A stretch of DNA of 64,000 nucleotides, taken from the NCBI GenBank assembly GCA_049323915.1, contig JBMOPC010000045.1, forward strand, positions 43,687-107,686, written 5' to 3'. A program made the translations under genes and the position numbers. Under the pieces are notes generated by a model. The model was given only the letters and a program-made list of their open reading frames with translations. It did not search any database and was not told the origin of the DNA. Shown here in pieces: positions 30,454 through 39,640 of this stretch; within the stretch, counting starts at the first letter, position 1; every line of letters starts with the position of its first letter. Source of the stretch: BRHc4a sp049323915. GTDB lineage: Bacteria; Bacillota; Desulfotomaculia; Desulfotomaculales; Desulfocucumaceae.

Positions 30454-31704
30454 ATGAGGATACTCATGTTTTCCTGGGAGTACCCCCCCAAGAGCGTTGG
30501 TGGCCTTGCCCAGCACGTCTTTGATTTGACCAGGGCGCTTTCTGATATTGGGGAGGAGGTGCACCTGATTACGGTGGGCAGCAACGACGCCCCGGAGTTT
30601 GAAAATGTAAACGGAGTAAAGGTGTACCGGGTGTATCCCTACAGCGTTTCCTCCCACGATTTTGTAAACTGGGTCACACAGCTGAATTTGGCCATGCTGG
30701 AAAGGGCGGTTTCAGTAGTAAGCGACGAGGGCAATTTCAACATCGTCCATGGCCACGACTGGCTGGTGGCCTATGCCTCCAGGGCGGTGAAGCACGCCTT
30801 CAGGATTCCTATGGTGGCCACCATTCACGCTACGGAATACGGAAGGAATTACGGGCTGCATAACAATATGCAGAGGCATATAAGCGATGTTGAGTGGTGG
30901 CTGATTTTCGAGTCCTGGAAGGTTATCTGCTGCAGCCGCTACATGAAGGGTGAGCTCCAGCGTGTCTTCCAGGTGCCGGACGACAAAATAAAAATTATAA
31001 ATAACGGGGTGGATGCCGAGGCCTTCCGGCCAAAGTCCATCAATTACGGGCGGGATGACTATGCGGCCCCCGGTGAGCAGATAGTTTTGTATGTCGGCAG
31101 GCTGGTCAGGGAAAAAGGGGTTCAGGTATTGCTGGACGCAATACCGCATATACTCAAATACCGGCCCGGCACAAAGTTTATAATCGCCGGCAGGGGCCCC
31201 CACGAGGGTGCTCTCAGGCATCAGTCCTCGGCCATGGGTGTATCCAACAGGGTATACTTCACAGGGTATGTCAATGATGACCTTCGCAACGCTCTTTACA
31301 GCTGGGCCGATGTTGCTGCCATTCCAAGCCTTTACGAGCCTTTCGGGATAGTGGCTCTGGAGGCCATGGCGGCCAGGGCTCCTGTGGTAACGTCGGACAC
31401 CGGGGGGCTGAGTGAAATCGTGGACCACTGCGTTGATGGGCTCAAGGCCTACACAGGAAACAGCCAGTCGCTGGCGGACATGATTATATGGATGCTGACC
31501 GACCGCAACATGGCCGAGAACATGAAACAAAGGGCCTTTGAAAAGGTCAGGCGCCATTACGACTGGCATGAGATAGCGGGGCAGACCAGGGATGTTTACA
31601 AAGAAATAATCAATGCCAGGAGGAGTGTGGCCTGGGATGATTCCATGGACAGGTATGGAGGTATACTGGACAGGGTCACCAGGATGTTCGCCAAACCGTC
31701 GTGA
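30454..31704 (+). CDS. GT4-family glycosyltransferase (glycogen/alpha-glucan synthase-like)
   Basis: 416 residues with the GT-B fold. The N-terminal domain starts MRILMFSWEYPPKSVGGLAQHV, a glycogen-synthase-like glycine loop. The C-terminal domain has LYVGRLVREKGVQVLLDAI, IAGRGPHEGAL and the donor-binding EPFGIVALEAMAARAPVV with the E-x7-E motif. Proteins of this type in thermophilic Firmicutes sit with GH57 enzymes and a nucleotidyltransferase fusion, as here, and are thought to build a storage alpha-glucan or related polymer. The ATG follows GCAGGAGGAAG. Confidence 0.88.
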   Translation: MRILMFSWEYPPKSVGGLAQHVFDLTRALSDIGEEVHLITVGSNDAPEFENVNGVKVYRVYPYSVSSHDFVNWVTQLNLAMLERAVSVVSDEGNFNIVHGHDWLVAYASRAVKHAFRIPMVATIHATEYGRNYGLHNNMQRHISDVEWWLIFESWKVICCSRYMKGELQRVFQVPDDKIKIINNGVDAEAFRPKSINYGRDDYAAPGEQIVLYVGRLVREKGVQVLLDAIPHILKYRPGTKFIIAGRGPHEGALRHQSSAMGVSNRVYFTGYVNDDLRNALYSWADVAAIPSLYEPFGIVALEAMAARAPVVTSDTGGLSEIVDHCVDGLKAYTGNSQSLADMIIWMLTDRNMAENMKQRAFEKVRRHYDWHEIAGQTRDVYKEIINARRSVAWDDSMDRYGGILDRVTRMFAKPS

Positions 31705-31807
31705 TTTTTCAGGTGGTGCGGTCTCTGGCTGTCTTGCAAAGAATTGGTACAAAAGCCAGCTAAAAGAATAATAATATCAGATTCTTTGTGAGGAGGTAAA
31801 AGAAGAT

Positions 31808-34282
31808 ATGAAAGCGGTTATTATGGCCGGAGGCGAGGGGTCCCGCCTGAGGCCCCTTACGTGCAACCGCCCGAAACCAATGGTGCCTGTTTTGAACAGA
31901 CCTATGATGGAATACATAGTGGAACTTCTGAAAAGGCACAATATCACGGACATCGCGGTGACACTGCAGTACATGCCCGAAAACATCAGGGATTACTTCG
32001 GCAGCGGCTGGGAACTGGGAGTGAACATGAGGTATTTTGTGGAGGAAACCCCCCTGGGAACGGCCGGCAGCGTCAAAAACGCAGACTCCTTTTTGGATGA
32101 CACTTTCATTGTAATAAGCGGCGACGCACTGACGGATTTTGACCTGGGCAGGGCCATTGAGTTCCACAGGGAAAAGGGGTCACTGGCCACCCTGGTCCTC
32201 ACCAGGGTGGATACCCCCCTGGAATATGGTGTTGTAATCACTGAGCCGCAGGGGAATATAAGACAGTTTCTCGAAAAGCCCTCCTGGGGGGAGGTCTTCA
32301 GTGACACCGTCAATACCGGTATATACATACTGGAGCCCGAGGTGCTGGAATATATCAATAAAGGACAGACGTTCGACTTCAGCAAGGACCTTTTTCCGCT
32401 TCTTCTGAAAGAGGGAAGGCCTTTGTACGGGGTCATACTGGAAGGTTACTGGTGTGACATTGGAAACCTTCAGCAGTATTTGCAGGCCCATATTGACGTT
32501 CTTTCGGGGAGGGTGGATATAAAAATACCCGGAAGGGAGATTTTTGAAAATGTATACGCCGGTGATGGCGCTGAAATAGACAGGTCTTCTGTAATAAGGG
32601 GGCCGGCCTTTATAGGTGACGGCTGTAAAATAGAGGGGCAGGCAAGGATTGATTCCTTTACCGTGCTGGGGGACAACTGTTTTATGGGGGACAGGGCCAC
32701 CATAAAAAGGAGCGTTGTCTGGAACGGCGGCTATATTGGAAAGGGATCAGCCCTGAGGGGGGCTGTACTGGCCTCCAGGGTCCAGTTGCAAAGCGGGGTG
32801 TCTGTTTATGAAGGGGCCGTGATTGGCAGTGACTCGGTAATAAAAGAAAACGGGGTGATCAAGCCCGATGTCAAGCTATGGCCCCACAAGGTGGTGGAGG
32901 CCGGGACCACGGTCCAGAGCAGCATAATATGGGGAACCCGCTATCCCAAGAAAATATTCGGCCTGGACGGCGTAACCGGGCTGGCCAATGTGGAAATGAC
33001 CCCGGAATTCGCTGCCAGGATGGCCGCCTCCTTTGCCTCGGCCCAGGGAAATAAAGGCCGGCTGGCAGTGAGCTCGGACAGCTACCCGTCATCACAGATG
33101 ATCAAAAGGGCAGTGTCCAGCGGAATGCAGTCAGTGGGGGCGGCGGTTTATGACCTGGGAAGCGGCATTACTCCGATGCACCGCTTTGCGGTAAAGGCCC
33201 TGGAGCTGGACGGGGGAATTCATATCAAGGTCTGCCCCCGTGGGACCGACCTGGTGACAATGATGTTCATAAACAACAAGGGCGGCAATATATCCCGCAG
33301 CCTGGAGCGGAAAGTGGAAAACACCATGATGAGGGAGGACTTCAAAAGGGCGGACCTGTCCGGGATAGCACCCGTGGAGAAAGTGCAGGGAGTGGAGGAG
33401 CAGTACACAAGGTATCTTTCGCTGGCTTTAAAAGGTCAGTATTTTGCAGGAACGCGACTGGTGATAGCGTATGACAGGGTAAATCTTGACCGGTTCATTA
33501 AGCCGGTGTGCGCCGGCCTGGGAATAACAGTGGAGAATATAGATTTCGAAATGAACGGTCGTTCTCCCAGAAGCTGGCAGTCATACAGGGAAATGCTCCC
33601 ACAGCTGTCCGAGGTGGTGGTCAAAACCAAATCCAGCGCCGGGGCTGCAATAGACCATAATGGAGACAGTCTTGTGCTTGTTGACGAAAAAGGAAGAATT
33701 GTCGGGGACGACATGCTGACGGCGCTTTCTGCACTGGTGATTTTAAAAAGCGGCGGGGGCCCGGTGGTGGTGCCGGTGACAGCTCCCGACGCCATAGAAA
33801 AAATGGCTCTGCAATACAGCGGTAAGGTTGTACGGACAAAAACCGCCGTGCAGGATTTTGTGAACCGCCTGCTGGCTGAAGAGGCGGCCGGGGACGGCGA
33901 GTTGGAAATATCGCAGTTCCTGCTGCACTTCGACGCACTGGGGGCGCTTTTGAATATAGTGGGCTTCGCGCGGAGGAGCGGCCTGGGGCTGGGGCAGCTG
34001 GTGGATGAAATTCCGGCATTCTACATGGATAAAAAGGTGGTACCGGTGCCGTGGGAGTCCAAGGGGACGGTTATAAGGAGAATAATAGAAGATCCGGACA
34101 GGTCGGAAATGGTGCTTCTGGACGGGGTAAAGGTGTTTCATGCCAACGGCTGGGCCCTGGTGCTGCCGGACCCGGAAGAACCGGTCTGCAGGATATTCAG
34201 TGAGGGCTCGTCAATGGAAATAGCCGAATCACTGGCTGATTTCTACGTCGACAAGATAGGCAGGATAACGGGGGTAAGTTAA
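31808..34282 (+). CDS. Sugar nucleotidyltransferase fused to a degenerate phosphohexomutase
   Basis: 824 residues. Residues 1-230 are an NTP-transferase (MAGGEGSRLRPLTCNRPKPMVPV signature loop and lysine). Residues 250-380 have left-handed beta-helix hexapeptide repeats (IDRSSVIRGPAFIGDGCKI). Residues 390-824 have a phosphomannomutase/phosphoglucomutase outline. The mutase part lacks the catalytic TASHNP serine loop (GGIHIKVCPRGTDL is found there) and its metal loop reads DHNGDS instead of DGDxDR, so mutase activity is doubtful. The family is often annotated as mannose-1-phosphate guanylyltransferase. GAGGAGG precedes the ATG. It is co-directional with the glycosyltransferase. Confidence 0.88.
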   Translation: MKAVIMAGGEGSRLRPLTCNRPKPMVPVLNRPMMEYIVELLKRHNITDIAVTLQYMPENIRDYFGSGWELGVNMRYFVEETPLGTAGSVKNADSFLDDTFIVISGDALTDFDLGRAIEFHREKGSLATLVLTRVDTPLEYGVVITEPQGNIRQFLEKPSWGEVFSDTVNTGIYILEPEVLEYINKGQTFDFSKDLFPLLLKEGRPLYGVILEGYWCDIGNLQQYLQAHIDVLSGRVDIKIPGREIFENVYAGDGAEIDRSSVIRGPAFIGDGCKIEGQARIDSFTVLGDNCFMGDRATIKRSVVWNGGYIGKGSALRGAVLASRVQLQSGVSVYEGAVIGSDSVIKENGVIKPDVKLWPHKVVEAGTTVQSSIIWGTRYPKKIFGLDGVTGLANVEMTPEFAARMAASFASAQGNKGRLAVSSDSYPSSQMIKRAVSSGMQSVGAAVYDLGSGITPMHRFAVKALELDGGIHIKVCPRGTDLVTMMFINNKGGNISRSLERKVENTMMREDFKRADLSGIAPVEKVQGVEEQYTRYLSLALKGQYFAGTRLVIAYDRVNLDRFIKPVCAGLGITVENIDFEMNGRSPRSWQSYREMLPQLSEVVVKTKSSAGAAIDHNGDSLVLVDEKGRIVGDDMLTALSALVILKSGGGPVVVPVTAPDAIEKMALQYSGKVVRTKTAVQDFVNRLLAEEAAGDGELEISQFLLHFDALGALLNIVGFARRSGLGLGQLVDEIPAFYMDKKVVPVPWESKGTVIRRIIEDPDRSEMVLLDGVKVFHANGWALVLPDPEEPVCRIFSEGSSMEIAESLADFYVDKIGRITGVS

Positions 34283-34302
34283 CAGAAAGTAGCTTTGCTA
34301 AG

Positions 34303-34330
34303 TGAGAACTCAGAATTCAGAACTCAGAAT
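34303..34330 (+). repeat. Intergenic AGAACTC heptamer repeat
   Basis: GAGAACTCAGAATTCAGAACTCAGAAT-type units lie just left of the terminator. The tract at 34371 is its rough inverted copy on the other side. Confidence 0.6.
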
Positions 34331-34332
34331 AA

Positions 34333-34363
34333 GGCCCCGGGATTCCGGGGCCTTTATTTTTTC
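34333..34363 (+). terminator. Bidirectional terminator between convergent genes
   Basis: GGCCCCGG and CCGGGGCC form a perfect 8-bp stem around GATT, followed by TTTATTTTTT on the plus strand. It separates the fusion gene from the convergent GH57 gene. Confidence 0.85.
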
Positions 34364-34370
34364 ATAATCA

Positions 34371-34403
34371 TTCTGAATTCTGTGTTCTGCGTTCGGAGTT
34401 CTG
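34371..34403 (+). repeat. Intergenic TTCTGAA heptamer repeat
   Basis: ATTCTGAATTCTGTGTTCTG units are in inverted orientation to the tract at 34303. Together the two could form a long imperfect stem around the terminator. Confidence 0.6.
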
Positions 34404-34423
34404 CCGCCCATAGGGCGGCGCTA

Positions 34424-36007
34424 TCACGCCGTCCTGTCAGCATAGCTCCGGTAGTCGATCTCCGGAAAAATATTGTTTTTTGACTCCAGGTAGCCTAGCC
34501 ACCCCTCATCAACCCTGTTTTCCCTGATCTCGTAATATAATCTCAGGAAATTGTTCAGGTGGGTCTTGGTCCTGCGGATGGCGTAATCCGTCATGGTCCC
34601 GGTGCTCATTATAAACGCCCAGTCGCTGCTCTGGGCCAGCAGAAGCTCCCGGGCGGCCTGGTTCAGCGCGCGGGCCTGAAGGCCCCAGGCATGGTACATG
34701 GTCTCGGCCAGCTCCACCATTCTGTCGGACGCGGTGTGGAGGTGCTTGTAAATCCAGTCATTTTTTCCGCACAGCCATACCTCGTTGTACCCTTTATGGC
34801 CCCAGCTGGAGGCGCAGGGCGTCGCCACCTGGTTGAACCCGTGGAGCTTGAGGTAATCGCCCGGTGAAATCATGCGGAACTTGTTCTGGTCAAAATGTAT
34901 TTTCTTTATAAGAAACTCCAGCCATATAGGGCCTTCAAACCACCAGTGCCCGAACAGCTCGGCGTCATAGGGCGCTACAATTATCGGGGGGCGGTCCATC
35001 AGTCCGCTCAGCCAATCCACCTGCAGTTCCCGGTTAAACATAAAATTTCCGGCGTGAATGGCCGCCTTTTCCAGCGCGTGTGAAGGAACATAAGGCTCTT
35101 TGTGGTTGCTTTTTCCGGTTATCCGGTAGTATTTTATTCCGGTGTGTATCCTTATTCCGTCAGGGTGTATGTATGGCTTGACGTACTCAAAATCAAGGTC
35201 GAATCCTATATCCCTGTAAAACTCCCGGTAGTCGAAATCGCCAGGGTAGCCTTCGTTGGCGCTCCACACCTGCTTTGAAGACTCGGTATCCCTTCCGAAG
35301 GCCGCCACACCCGAAGGACAGAATATGGGGGCATAAATTCCATAGCGCGGGCGGTGGGAGGCGAAAAGAACACCGTGTGTGTCCAGTATAAAATACTTTA
35401 GCCCGTTTTCTTTTAATATTGGGTCAATGCCCGGGGTGTAGGCGCACTCAGGGAGCCATATGCCGGGGGGATGGCCCAGGTGCCTGTTATGCAGATTGAC
35501 GGCGGTGCGTATTTGGGCCCGCACCGCATTTTTATTGTTGGACATAAGAGGCAAAAAGCCGTGGGTTGCGGCACATGTAATTATTTCCAGCCTGTCCGAG
35601 TCCTGAAATCTTTTGAAAGCGCTCACCAGATTGCCGCCGTACCTGTAAAAAGTGTCCCTGGTGCGGCGGAACATTTCCTGGTACATTAAAGCTGTCTGGT
35701 GAAAAGGGGTATGGTATGTCCTGCCGGCCTCCCTGTCTGAAAGCTCTATCAGCCTGTTAAGATGTTTAAGGTAGCGCTCCTGCAGCAGACCGTCGGTGAG
35801 CATGGAAATAAGTGTGGGAGAAAGGCTCATGGTGATCCTGAAAGGTATGTTGGACTCCTCAAGCCGCTCATAGGCATTTATCAGCGGCACATAGGTCTCG
35901 GTTATGGCCTCGAAAAGCCATCTTTCCTCGAGAAAATGCTCGTGCTCGGGATGCCTTACAAAAGGCAGGTGCGCATGCAGTATCATGCAAAGGTATCCTT
36001 TAGTCAT
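34424..36007 (-). CDS. GH57 alpha-glucan branching enzyme (DUF1957 type)
   Basis: 527 residues. The GH57 catalytic barrel opens with MILHAHLPFVRHPEHEHFLEERW. It has the nucleophile region IWLPECAYTPG (Glu near residue 185) and the acid/base region VAPYDAELFGHWWFEGPIW (Asp near 350), both as in Thermococcus/Thermus GH57 branching enzymes. A C-terminal helical domain follows (about 430-527). The ATG at 36007 has GGAGG upstream. It is downstream of the DUF4912 gene on the same strand and opposite to the glucan synthase genes, so it is likely to branch the polymer they make. Confidence 0.9.
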   Translation of the reverse strand: MTKGYLCMILHAHLPFVRHPEHEHFLEERWLFEAITETYVPLINAYERLEESNIPFRITMSLSPTLISMLTDGLLQERYLKHLNRLIELSDREAGRTYHTPFHQTALMYQEMFRRTRDTFYRYGGNLVSAFKRFQDSDRLEIITCAATHGFLPLMSNNKNAVRAQIRTAVNLHNRHLGHPPGIWLPECAYTPGIDPILKENGLKYFILDTHGVLFASHRPRYGIYAPIFCPSGVAAFGRDTESSKQVWSANEGYPGDFDYREFYRDIGFDLDFEYVKPYIHPDGIRIHTGIKYYRITGKSNHKEPYVPSHALEKAAIHAGNFMFNRELQVDWLSGLMDRPPIIVAPYDAELFGHWWFEGPIWLEFLIKKIHFDQNKFRMISPGDYLKLHGFNQVATPCASSWGHKGYNEVWLCGKNDWIYKHLHTASDRMVELAETMYHAWGLQARALNQAARELLLAQSSDWAFIMSTGTMTDYAIRRTKTHLNNFLRLYYEIRENRVDEGWLGYLESKNNIFPEIDYRSYADRTA

Positions 36008-36035
36008 TATAAACCTCCATGAAAATATCCGGCCT

Positions 36036-36752
36036 TTAATGATCGCCGGGATTAAACCCCGGGGAGCTTATCTCCAGGGGCAATTTGCCCATCCTCTCGC
36101 TAATCTCCCCGATGATCAGCGGAGAGCTCAGGCCCATCTGGTGCCTGGTGTAAAGGCCTTCGATCCACATCCACTCTTCGTCCAGCCTGTCGGACAATGC
36201 ATCTCTGGGAGTTGTGACAATATTTGACCGGAGTATAGTGACAAAGCTGCCGTCAGGAAAAAGCCTTCCCAGGTCGACGCAGTAGGAGCGGTTTGCTTCT
36301 GCAACATTTATGTACCAGTTGTCGGAGTATTCGTTAAGGCTGCAGTCAAAGTAGCGCTTGGCATTTGCGCCGTTAAAATCAACGCCTGTTACGTCATATA
36401 CCCTGAGCACCGGCCTGGAGTTGTCCCAGGACCGGGGGCCCAGTTTTACCGAGATCTCCTCCATCTTTGTGGCGGTGATCTCCCAGTAGGCGTAAAGCCA
36501 GTGCGGGTCTCTCACCATCAAAACCAGCCGGTCCAATCCGTATGATTGGGGTAGCTCGGGAACAGGCTCCAAAAGTGTTTGCTTTTTAACCGGATCGGCC
36601 AGTTCTACGGAGTACTCTTCCGTAAAACGCTGATATTCTCTTTGTATAATTGGTTTTTTATTGCGGCGGGGCCTGAAGATCGGCCAGAGCACTGCTGCCA
36701 GCATCAGTAATATTAAAACAGCCCCGAGGGAAAAAGGTATTAGCGCAGGCAA
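36036..36752 (-). CDS. DUF4912 protein with N-terminal membrane anchor
   Basis: 238 residues: an N-terminal hydrophobic helix (residues 3-24) and basic stop, then a DUF4912 domain (about 70-200) with LVLMVRDPHWLYAYWEIT and NWYINVAEANRSYCVDLGRL, features of a carbohydrate-binding-like beta-sandwich. A C-terminal segment with EWMWIEGLYTRHQMGLSSPLI follows. It is usually found next to GH57 genes, as here (29 bases upstream), and may hold the polymer machinery at the membrane (inference). The start is TTG at 36752 with GGAGGGG upstream. Confidence 0.8.
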   Translation of the reverse strand: MPALIPFSLGAVLILLMLAAVLWPIFRPRRNKKPIIQREYQRFTEEYSVELADPVKKQTLLEPVPELPQSYGLDRLVLMVRDPHWLYAYWEITATKMEEISVKLGPRSWDNSRPVLRVYDVTGVDFNGANAKRYFDCSLNEYSDNWYINVAEANRSYCVDLGRLFPDGSFVTILRSNIVTTPRDALSDRLDEEWMWIEGLYTRHQMGLSSPLIIGEISERMGKLPLEISSPGFNPGDH

Positions 36753-36908
36753 AAATTACCCCTCCTTGGTTAAGTTATAATTAATGTGAATTCTATTCCG
36801 ATAGCTGTATAAGACCGTCAAATCATGCTTTTATTATTGCCGCAGTTATAGGGTTATAATCATTAAGTAATGGCTTTGAACCTCATGATTGTTGCAAGGT
36901 CGATGTTA

Positions 36909-36937
36909 TTGACAAATAATACAACAAAAAATATTAT
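36909..36937 (+). promoter_or_regulatory. Consensus sigma-A promoter
   Basis: A perfect TTGACA (36909-36914) and TATTAT (36932-36937) with a 17-base spacer lie about 95 bases ahead of the CoA-binding protein gene. It probably drives the 37.0-38.6 kb genes. Confidence 0.75.
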
Positions 36938-37032
36938 TCCTGAAAGAGAGAGAAAAAATACGTTTTTATCTTTTTAATTGTTGGCTGTGGTGATAATATT
37001 TTTAACAGGTTTTACGAACAGGAGGGAAATTA

Positions 37033-37467
37033 ATGTTTGAAAATCCGAAAGACAGCGAAATAAGGGGCATACTGGAAAAATCAAAAAACATAGCGGTGGT
37101 GGGCCTTTCGGGCAACCCTGAAAAAGACAGCCACAGGGTGGCCGGATACCTGATTGAAAAGGGATACAACATTATACCCGTTAACCCGTCGGAAGCTGAA
37201 ATTCTGGGCAGGAAGTGCTATAAAACACTTTCGTCGGTTCCGGAAAAAATAGATATTGTAAATGTATTCAGAAGGAGCGAACACCTTCCCGCAATAGTTG
37301 AAGAGGCCGTAAGGGCGGGGACGGCATGTATATGGGCCCAGCTGGGAGTTTCTTGCGCGGCGTCTGCCGAAAAGGCCTCCGGTGAGGGGATAAATGTGGT
37401 AATGGACCGCTGCATAAAGGTTGAGCACAGGCGTTTGATCGGGACTGCCGGCCATGAAAAAAAGTAG
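37033..37467 (+). CDS. CoA-binding domain protein (YccU-like)
   Basis: 144 residues, a single Rossmann CoA-binding domain: IAVVGLSGNPEKDSHRVAGYLIEKGYNIIPVNPSE at the N-terminus, then IDIVNVFRRSEHLPAIVEEA and a C-terminal VVMDRCIKVEHRRL containing the family Cys. The cellular role is not established. GGAGGG precedes the ATG. Its 3' end overlaps nth by 14 bases. Confidence 0.88.
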   Translation: MFENPKDSEIRGILEKSKNIAVVGLSGNPEKDSHRVAGYLIEKGYNIIPVNPSEAEILGRKCYKTLSSVPEKIDIVNVFRRSEHLPAIVEEAVRAGTACIWAQLGVSCAASAEKASGEGINVVMDRCIKVEHRRLIGTAGHEKK

Positions 37468-38119
37468 CAATAAAAACTATGTGGTGCTGGAAAAGCTGGC
37501 AGCGATGTACCCCGGGGCCGCTACCCAGCTGGAATACGGCAGCACATTTCAGCTTTTGGTGGCGGTAATGCTGTCGGCCCAGTGCACAGACCGGCAGGTA
37601 AACAAAATCACCTCGGAATTATTTAAAGAATTCAGAGAGCCGGAAGATTTTGCCGCCCTGGGCTGGGAGGACCTGTCGGAAAAGATTAAAGGCTGCGGCC
37701 TGTACAGGAATAAAAGCCGCAATATAGTTGCAGCCAGCCGGATGCTGGCGGAAAAATACCGGTCCGGTGTCCCCCGGGACAGGGATGCGCTGGAGGCGCT
37801 GCCGGGGGTAGGCAGGAAAACGGCCAATGTGGTTATGAACATAGCCTTCGGAATGCCTGTAATGCCTGTGGACACCCATGTGTTCAGGGTTTCCCGCAGG
37901 CTGGGGCTGTCCGCCGGGAAATCCCCGGCCGCAGTGGAAAAGGATCTGGAAAAGATCGTACCCCCGGAGTTGATGGGGAAGATTCATCACTGCCTTATAA
38001 GTCACGGGCGGGGAATATGCCGTGCCCGCAATCCCCGGTGCAGCCGGTGCGGGCTGATCGGCTTTTGCCCGGAAAGCGGCGCTGATCATAAAGGCGCCAA
38101 TAACAAAGCGGGCGGGTGA
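37454..38119 (+). CDS. nth: Endonuclease III
   Basis: A DNA glycosylase/AP lyase for oxidised pyrimidines, 221 residues. It has the helix-hairpin-helix LPGVGRKTANVVMN with the catalytic Lys, VDTHVFRVSRRLGL with the catalytic Asp, and the [4Fe-4S] loop C-x6-C-x2-C-x5-C at CRARNPRCSRCGLIGFC. The start overlaps the preceding gene. The stop is five bases before trmL. Confidence 0.96.
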   Translation: MKKSSNKNYVVLEKLAAMYPGAATQLEYGSTFQLLVAVMLSAQCTDRQVNKITSELFKEFREPEDFAALGWEDLSEKIKGCGLYRNKSRNIVAASRMLAEKYRSGVPRDRDALEALPGVGRKTANVVMNIAFGMPVMPVDTHVFRVSRRLGLSAGKSPAAVEKDLEKIVPPELMGKIHHCLISHGRGICRARNPRCSRCGLIGFCPESGADHKGANNKAGG

Positions 38120-38123
38120 GAGA

Positions 38124-38582
38124 ATGAGGATTGTGCTTGTTGAGCCGGAAATACCGGCCAATGCCGGCAATATTGCCAGAACATGCGCGGTTACCGGGGC
38201 GGAGCTTTTTTTGGTCAGGCCCCTTGGTTTTTCCATAGAGGACAGGTACTTGAAAAGGGCGGGGCTTGATTACTGGCATTTACTCAGTGTTCATATATAT
38301 GACAGCTTTAAAGAGCTGCAGGAGGATTACCCCGGAGAAAGGTTTTTTTATTACTCCACCAGGGGGGAAAAAACATACACCAGCGTCAGCTACGCCGAGA
38401 AAGATTTCCTGGTTTTCGGAAAGGAAACGGCCGGGCTGCCCGACTGCATACTGAAGGGCAACGGTGAGCTTACGCTGAGGATCCCGATGAAGCCCGGCAG
38501 GAGGTCGCTAAACCTCTCCAACTCGGTGGCCCTTGTATTGTTTGAGGCGCTTAGGCAGCAGGGCTTTCCGGGCATGATATGA
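38124..38582 (+). CDS. trmL: tRNA (cytidine/uridine-34 2'-O)-methyltransferase
   Basis: A SPOUT-family RNA methyltransferase of 152 residues that methylates the wobble ribose. The N-terminal VLVEPEIPANAGNIARTCAVTGAEL and the knot motifs VFGKETAGLPDCIL, LRIPMKPGRRSLNLSNSVALVLFEALRQ are diagnostic. It immediately follows nth. Confidence 0.96.
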   Translation: MRIVLVEPEIPANAGNIARTCAVTGAELFLVRPLGFSIEDRYLKRAGLDYWHLLSVHIYDSFKELQEDYPGERFFYYSTRGEKTYTSVSYAEKDFLVFGKETAGLPDCILKGNGELTLRIPMKPGRRSLNLSNSVALVLFEALRQQGFPGMI

Positions 38583-38680
38583 CTGAAAGCGCCATCAGTC
38601 CCTTGAATAGAAGGATTTAATACAGTATATATAGAATATATGTATATTAATATTGACACAGGCGGAAGAGAGGTAAAACA

Positions 38681-39637
38681 ATGGATATAAGTCCCGGCCA
38701 GTTGAAGGAGGCAATGGAGAGAGAAGGCTATATCAGCGGGGATGACCTTTCCGTTACGGTTTATCTGGCTCTGGCCATGGAAAAGCCGCTGCTGGTGGAA
38801 GGCGCTCCGGGGGTGGGAAAGACCGAAATAGCCAAGGTGCTGGGAAGGGTGTTCAACACCGATGTAATCAGGCTCCAGTGCTATGAAGGCCTTGATGAGA
38901 ATAAAGCCCTGTATGAGTGGAACTACCAGAGGCAGCTTCTGAAAATACAGATAATGAAAGACACCTGCTCCGGGGATGATGTGGAAAAGGACCTTTTCGA
39001 CGAGGAGTACCTTTTGGAAAGGCCCCTTTTAAAGGCCATAAGGTCCGATAAGCGGGTTGTTCTGCTGATAGACGAGGTGGATAAGGTCGACGAGCCCTTT
39101 GAGGCATTTCTTTTCGAGATGCTCTCCGACTTCCAGGTGTCCATCCCGGAGCTGGGGACGCTTGCCGCAAGGCGGATACCAATTGTGGTGCTTACCAGCA
39201 ACGGTGACAGGGAGCTGTCTGACGGCCTTAAAAGGCGCTGCGTGTACCTTTACATTGACTATCCCGATATGGACAAAGAGGTAAAAATACTGCAGACAAA
39301 GGTGCCCGAGGCCGGAGACAGGCTGAACCGGGAAATAGCCGCTGCTGTGCACTACATCAGGACGGCGCTGGACCTGAGAAAACAGCCGTCGATTTCAGAG
39401 TCCATTGACTGGGCAAGGGCGCTGGTGGCCCTACATGCCGACGCCCTGAGCGCTGAGAATATATCCATGACCTCAAGCATGCTGCTGAAAAACAGGGATG
39501 ACAGCATTCAGCTGCTGGACCAAAGTGTTTTAAGCCAAATATTAAACGCGGCTGCAGGAGGCAGCGCCGAAAAAAAGGACCGCGAGGCCTGCTTGTGCGG
39601 CGGGCATCAACACGGGTGTCATGCCGGGCATAAATAG
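38681..39637 (+). CDS. MoxR-family AAA+ ATPase
   Basis: 318 residues. It has Walker A VEGAPGVGKTEIAKVLG (about residues 37-53), Walker B VVLLIDEVDKVDEPFEAFLFEML and sensor 1 PIVVLTSNGDRELSDGLKRRCVY. The C-terminal tail ends in a Cys/His-rich CLCGGHQHGCHAGH that could bind metal. MoxR proteins act as chaperones with a VWA partner, and the next gene encodes one. GAGAGGT lies upstream of the ATG. Confidence 0.93.
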   Translation: MDISPGQLKEAMEREGYISGDDLSVTVYLALAMEKPLLVEGAPGVGKTEIAKVLGRVFNTDVIRLQCYEGLDENKALYEWNYQRQLLKIQIMKDTCSGDDVEKDLFDEEYLLERPLLKAIRSDKRVVLLIDEVDKVDEPFEAFLFEMLSDFQVSIPELGTLAARRIPIVVLTSNGDRELSDGLKRRCVYLYIDYPDMDKEVKILQTKVPEAGDRLNREIAAAVHYIRTALDLRKQPSISESIDWARALVALHADALSAENISMTSSMLLKNRDDSIQLLDQSVLSQILNAAAGGSAEKKDREACLCGGHQHGCHAGHK

Positions 39638-39640
39638 CGG

